Positions 59,666 to 64,000 of a stretch of DNA of 64,000 nucleotides are shown here, piece after piece (positions within the stretch are counted from its first letter, which is position 1; the number at the start of each line of letters is the position of its first letter). The DNA is taken from contig JAIYBC010000004.1 of NCBI GenBank assembly GCA_027488845.1, positions 106,603 to 170,602 of the forward strand. The letters are read 5' to 3'. A model generated the notes under the pieces. The model worked only from the letters and a program-made list of their open reading frames with translations. It was not told the DNA's origin and searched no databases. The stretch is from Verrucomicrobiales bacterium (lineage in GTDB: Bacteria; Verrucomicrobiota; Verrucomicrobiia; Limisphaerales; UBA9464). Position numbers and translations under genes: made by a program.

Positions 59666-60198
59666 ACATCCGCAACCGACAACAGCTTCTCATGATCCTC
59701 GCGGCCGGGGCCGCGGCCCTCTACGCCGCGGACCTCCTGGTCATCGGCCCGGCCGGCGACTGGTGGACCGCACGCTCCAAGCGGATCGAATCCCTCCGCA
59801 AGCAGGTCGACGAAGGGGCCGCCCTGCTCCGGCGCGAGGCGGGAATCCGCGGACGCTGGGAATCGATGAGGACCAACACCCTTCCCGCGGATCCCTCGCT
59901 CGCCGAGCAGCGCCTGCTCAACGAGTTCAACACCTGGTCCCGCGCCGCCGGAGCCGAGGTGACGGACACCATCCCGCAATGGCGCAACGACTCGGAGGAG
60001 CATTCCACCCTCACCTGCCGCGTGGAGGCCTCGGGATCGCTCTCCCACCTCGGCGGTTTCCTCCAACGGATCGAAGACAGCCCCCTCGGCGTCCGGATCG
60101 CCTCGGTCCAGCTCGGAACCCGTGACAAGACCGGACAGAAGCTCACCCTCGGCCTCCAGGTGAGCGGCCTCACCCTCACCCCGGAATCCCGCCCATGA
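59662..60198 (+). CDS. GspM-like protein
   Basis: Single TM LLMILAAGAAALYAADLLVIGP, coiled region; operon position. Confidence 0.65.
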   Translation: MNIRNRQQLLMILAAGAAALYAADLLVIGPAGDWWTARSKRIESLRKQVDEGAALLRREAGIRGRWESMRTNTLPADPSLAEQRLLNEFNTWSRAAGAEVTDTIPQWRNDSEEHSTLTCRVEASGSLSHLGGFLQRIEDSPLGVRIASVQLGTRDKTGQKLTLGLQVSGLTLTPESRP

Positions 60199-60767
60199 AG
60201 CGCACCCGCATCCCCGCCGCCGTCGGCCTCGCGGTGACGCTGCTCGCCTTCCCGGCGCGCGCGGCCGAGGAGTCGACGACCAACGCCACCGCCGCCACCG
60301 CGGACCCGGCCTCGTTCGTCCGCTTCATCTCGGACCGGAACATCTTCGACCCGGACCGCCGTGCCCGCGGACCCGGCGAGTCGCGCCGACAGCCGGAGCG
60401 GCCGCGCAACACCGTGATCCCGACCCTCACCCTCGTGGGCGTCATGGACTACTCGCGCGGCCGGTTCGCCTTCTTCGACGGCCCCGCCTCCGAGTACAGG
60501 AAGACGATCGCCGCCAACGGGTCCATCGCCGGATTCACGGTCTCGGCAATCCGGCCGTCCTCGGTCATCCTGAAGCCCAAGGAGGGCGCGGAGATCGAAC
60601 TGGCGATCGGCAAGGCCCTGCGCCTGGACGGTGCCGAACCCGTGGAGGCCCCGGCGAAGGCCGATGCCACCGCGGCGGCCGACGCCGCCACACCGCCGGC
60701 CGCCTCCGGCGACGCCGCCGAAGTTCTCAGGAAGCTCATGCTGAAACGCCAACAGGAGTCGAAATGA
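60195..60767 (+). CDS. Hypothetical periplasmic T2SS-associated (GspC/P-like) protein
   Basis: Signal peptide; RNTVIPTLTLVGVMDYSRGRFAFFDG...; operon position. Confidence 0.6.
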   Translation: MKRTRIPAAVGLAVTLLAFPARAAEESTTNATAATADPASFVRFISDRNIFDPDRRARGPGESRRQPERPRNTVIPTLTLVGVMDYSRGRFAFFDGPASEYRKTIAANGSIAGFTVSAIRPSSVILKPKEGAEIELAIGKALRLDGAEPVEAPAKADATAAADAATPPAASGDAAEVLRKLMLKRQQESK

Positions 60768-62098
60768 ACACTGCCATCACCCGGATCATCTCCGCCGCCT
60801 GCGCCGCCGGCATGCTCGCCGCCGCCCGCGCCGAGGACGTCCCCAAGTCCGCCGACACCGCCACCGAAGCCAAAGCCACCGCCGCGGCGCCGGTGAAGGT
60901 GGAAGACTCCACACCCAAGCCCGCCGCCTCGGAGCCCCAGCCACTGGCCGAGACGACGCCGTCGTCGGGCCCCGACGCCATCCGCCTCAACTTCCGGAAC
61001 GCGCCGCTCGACCAGGTCCTCAGCCACCTCAGCGAGGCCGCCGGCTTCGTCGTGGTCATGGAGGCCACGGTGAAGGGCGAGGTCAGCGTGATCAGCAACC
61101 AGCCCCTCACCCGTGACGAGGCGGTGGACCTGCTCAATTCGGTCCTCGGCAAGAACGGCTACGCCGCGATCCGGGACGGCAGGACCCTCACCATCGTGGA
61201 CCGCAGCACCGCCAAGAGCCGCAACATCCCGGTCAAGGTGAGCAATGATCCGGCTCTGATCCCGGCCAACGACGAGGTCGTGACCCAGATCATCCCCATC
61301 CGCTACGTCGAGGCCGAGCAGTTGGCCAAGGACCTTTCCACGTTCGTCTCCGCGAACGCCACGTTCGTGGCGAATGCGGCCGGCAACTCGATCGTGATGA
61401 CCGACACCCAGTCGAACATCCGGCACCTGGTCGAGATCATCCGTGCGATCGACACCAGCGCCCAGTCCGAAACCGAGATCCGGGTCTTCAAGCTGAAGAA
61501 CGCCAATCCGGGTGAGGTGGCGACGCTGCTCACCGAGCTCTTCAACACCAGCTCCTCGAGCGGATCCGGCACGCAGTCCCCGATCCGCTTCGGTGGGGCC
61601 CCGGGCGCAGGCGGCTTCGGTGGGTTCGGGGGATTCGGCGGCTTCGGGGGTGGCGGACGCGGCGGTGGCGGTGGCGGCGCCGCCGCCACGGCCTCCGGCG
61701 CCAACGACCGCATCCGCAAGGCCTCACAGGTCGTCTCGGTGGCGGACGCCCGCACCTCCTCGGTCGTGGTCACCGCCTCCAAGGACCTGATGACCCAGAT
61801 CGCGGGCATGGTCCGCGAACTCGACGTGCCCTCCAACCGGGACCAGCGCGTGTATGTCTACCACATGGAGAACGGGGATCCGCAGCAGGCGGTCCAGGTG
61901 CTCCAGAACATGTTCCAGGGCAGCAATTCCGGCCGCGGGAACAGCGCCTCCTCCACGGCACAGCAGAACAGCGCGCTCATGCAGCGCCAGCAGAACAACG
62001 CCAGCAGCAGCAGCACCACGGTCAGCGGCGGGACGTCGTCGGCCTTCGGCGGCACCGGGACCCGTACCGGCGGTGGCGGTGGCGGAAACCTGTTCTGA
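60764..62098 (+). CDS. Secretin N-domain protein lacking the C-terminal secretin barrel
   Basis: N0-like IRLNFRNAPLDQVLSHLSEAAGFVVVMEATVKGEVSV; N1/N2-like IIPIRYVEAEQLAKDLSTFV... and EIRVFKLKNANPGEVATLLTELF; ends with Gly/Ser-rich tail. Confidence 0.85.
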   Translation: MNTAITRIISAACAAGMLAAARAEDVPKSADTATEAKATAAAPVKVEDSTPKPAASEPQPLAETTPSSGPDAIRLNFRNAPLDQVLSHLSEAAGFVVVMEATVKGEVSVISNQPLTRDEAVDLLNSVLGKNGYAAIRDGRTLTIVDRSTAKSRNIPVKVSNDPALIPANDEVVTQIIPIRYVEAEQLAKDLSTFVSANATFVANAAGNSIVMTDTQSNIRHLVEIIRAIDTSAQSETEIRVFKLKNANPGEVATLLTELFNTSSSSGSGTQSPIRFGGAPGAGGFGGFGGFGGFGGGGRGGGGGGAAATASGANDRIRKASQVVSVADARTSSVVVTASKDLMTQIAGMVRELDVPSNRDQRVYVYHMENGDPQQAVQVLQNMFQGSNSGRGNSASSTAQQNSALMQRQQNNASSSSTTVSGGTSSAFGGTGTRTGGGGGGNLF

Positions 62099-62124
62099 AC
62101 CCCACGGTCTTTCCCACAGATTCC

Positions 62125-63354
62125 ATGAACATTCCTTCCTTCCGGCGGTTCACCCGCCTCGCCGCGGCGGCCGCACTGGTCCTGGCGGCAACCCCGCTTC
62201 TCCACGCGCAGCAGCGCGGCGGCGGCGGTGGCGGGTTCGGTGGCTTCGGCGGATTCGGCGGCGGCGGCGGCAACAACGCCAACCGCGGCGGCTCCTCGAG
62301 CAGCTCCAGCCAGTACAACAACAACGGCAGCGTCGGCAGCGCCATCATCTCGGTCGATCCCCAGACCCACAACATCATCGTCATCGCCGACGCCGACACG
62401 AGCCTCCAGATCAGCAACGTCATCTCCAACCTCGACTCCCCGAAGCCGCAGGTGCTCATCAACGTGGTGTTCGTCGAGGTCCAGCTCAACAACTCCTCCG
62501 ACATCGGCGTCGAGGGCGGTTGGGCCAAGAACGTCGGCAACGGCATCACCACCGGCGGCGGATCCGTCCTCGGCCTCTCCGGCCTCAACTCCGTGGTGAC
62601 CAACGCCAGCGTCATCGGCGGCCCGATGTCCGGCGCCCTCACCCCGGGCGCGAACGGCGCCGGCGCCGGCGGCCTCTACCAGATCGCCGGGACCGACTTC
62701 CAGGCCACGCTCCGCGCCATCGCCAAGGCCGGGAAGGCCCAGGTGCTCTCCAAGCCCTCCATCATCGCCCGCGACGGCCAGCTCGCGAAGATCGTCGTCG
62801 GACAGCAGGTCCCCCTGCCCTCCGGCGTCTCCTTCGCCCAGGCCGGGAACAACACCATCCCCATCGTCAACGTCAGCTATACCGACGTCGGCATCATCCT
62901 CAACGTCACGCCGTTCATCGGCGCCAACGGCCAGGTGGAGATGATCGTCCAACCCCAGATCTCGTCGGTCTCGCCCACCGAACGCCAGTCGCTCTCCTCC
63001 GACGTCTCGGCCCCCTACATCAATGTCCGGTCCGCCGACACCGTGGTCGTCACGCCGCACTCGCAGACGGTGGTCATCGGCGGACTGATCTCCGACACCA
63101 AGTCCGACGCCGAGAGCAAGGTGCCGATCCTCGGCAGCATCCCGGGCCTTGGGAACCTCTTCAAATCGAGGCAGAAGAGCCGCTCCAAGACCGAGCTGCT
63201 GATCTTCCTGACGCCCTACATCGTGGATGCCCCGACCCAGCTGGCCTCCCTTTCCAGCTCGATGCGGGACCGCTCGCAGGTGATCACCAATGCCGCGACC
63301 GAGAAGGAACTGGACCGGTTCCTCGAGAAGCTGCCGACGAAGAAGCAGCCGTGA
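62125..63354 (+). CDS. gspD: Secretin C-domain protein (type II/III secretion secretin)
   Basis: Own signal peptide; N3-like NIIVIADADTSLQISNVISNLD; secretin VPLPSGVSFAQAGNNTIPIVNVSYTDVGIILNVTPFI; GGLISDTKSDAESKVPILGSIPGLGNLFKS. Confidence 0.9.
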   Translation: MNIPSFRRFTRLAAAAALVLAATPLLHAQQRGGGGGGFGGFGGFGGGGGNNANRGGSSSSSSQYNNNGSVGSAIISVDPQTHNIIVIADADTSLQISNVISNLDSPKPQVLINVVFVEVQLNNSSDIGVEGGWAKNVGNGITTGGGSVLGLSGLNSVVTNASVIGGPMSGALTPGANGAGAGGLYQIAGTDFQATLRAIAKAGKAQVLSKPSIIARDGQLAKIVVGQQVPLPSGVSFAQAGNNTIPIVNVSYTDVGIILNVTPFIGANGQVEMIVQPQISSVSPTERQSLSSDVSAPYINVRSADTVVVTPHSQTVVIGGLISDTKSDAESKVPILGSIPGLGNLFKSRQKSRSKTELLIFLTPYIVDAPTQLASLSSSMRDRSQVITNAATEKELDRFLEKLPTKKQP

Positions 63355-63402
63355 TCGCGGGGTGACCGCGGCATCGGCCCGGCAGGGGCCGGATGAAAAG
63401 AA

Positions 63403-63430
63403 ACGGGGCGGGCCGCAAGGCCCGCCCCGT
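63403..63430. terminator. Bidirectional hairpin ACGGGGCGGGCC-gcaa-GGCCCGCCCCGT
   Basis: Perfect 12-bp stem between convergent genes. Confidence 0.8.
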
Positions 63431-63452
63431 CTTCGTCGGCCCAACCGGGGCC

Positions 63453-64000
63453 TTACTCCACCACCACGCGGTAGAACGCGGCGGCGTCGGTGGTCAGGAG
63501 ACCGACCGTGGCCTCGGAACCGGTGCCCGGGACGGACGGTCCGGCGGCGGACCAGTCACCCGAGCCGAGGGCGGCGCGGGTCTGGACCGTGTAGGTGCGT
63601 CCGGAGACGGTCGCGAAGGCCAACCGGATCCCGGTCTCGGTGCGGGAGACACCCACCACCGGCGAGGGCGGAGGCGTGCTGCCGGCGGGACCGTCGTTGG
63701 CGATGGCCGTGGCCCGCAGGAAGCCGTCGGCATCCAGCGCGCTCCAGTCCTGCGCCCAGTTCTCCTGGTCGAAGGCACCGGCGTAGTTGACCGGGGTCCA
63801 ATAGCCATCCGCAGGGGTGGCACCGGCCACGGTGTAGACCGGGCTGCCCGGCAGGACCGTCGGATCCAGACCGCGGTCGGCGGTGCGGCTGATGCCGCGG
63901 AGCTGGGGATTGACGACCGGGTTCGAGGCGGCCGGGACGTAGGTCCCGCCGTGGTCGTCACCCGTGCCGCCGGCGAAGTCGAACCAGATGTTGTTCGCCA
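63453..64000 (-). CDS. Secreted hypothetical protein, C-terminal part (5' truncated by window)
   Basis: Frame stays open to window end: ...FDFAGGTGDDHGGTYVPAASNPVVNPQLRGISRTADRGLDPTVLPGSPVYTVAGATPADGYWTPVNYAGAFDQENWAQDWSALD.... Confidence 0.75.
   Translation of the reverse strand, partial: ANNIWFDFAGGTGDDHGGTYVPAASNPVVNPQLRGISRTADRGLDPTVLPGSPVYTVAGATPADGYWTPVNYAGAFDQENWAQDWSALDADGFLRATAIANDGPAGSTPPPSPVVGVSRTETGIRLAFATVSGRTYTVQTRAALGSGDWSAAGPSVPGTGSEATVGLLTTDAAAFYRVVVE

Noticed and set aside
62099-62124. Secretin split as a simple frameshift or assembly error
   Set aside because: The downstream ORF has its own start and signal peptide, which a point indel in a single-chain gene would not create; kept as a finding.

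Overview
High-GC bacterial chromosomal window; gene content suggests Verrucomicrobiota (inference, no taxonomic search run). Mostly housekeeping and metabolic genes: biotin synthesis (bioF 3' end, bioA), a YjbQ-family gene, leuB, panE, leuD, an assimilatory sulfate-reduction cluster (cysI, cysH, cysD), typA, tRNA-Glu, tRNA-Lys and uppP. There are also two RR/HK_3 two-component pairs, a MASE1 sensor kinase, a sigma factor/WD40-kinase pair, a GHMP-kinase/UDPGP-type nucleotidyltransferase fusion, and a long type II secretion operon from gspE to a secretin that is split over two ORFs. The most unusual structure is at 21683-22339: a four-helix-bundle (23S rRNA IVP/S23, Avd-like) gene sits inside the cys operon between two octanucleotide arrays. 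The arrays form a perfect 37-bp inverted repeat that starts in the cysH 3' end and abuts the S23 stop codon. Related short-period arrays without an S23 gene occur at several other gene ends (345-409, 2294-2396, 7918-8108 and others). Other notable items are a 198-bp direct duplication carrying the 3' end of an AAA/DUF4143 ATPase gene, a 15-bp-arm palindrome at the 5' end of that gene, and a nucleotidyltransferase pair also inserted in the cys operon. Calls come from reading the sequence and the supplied ORF track; no database search was run.
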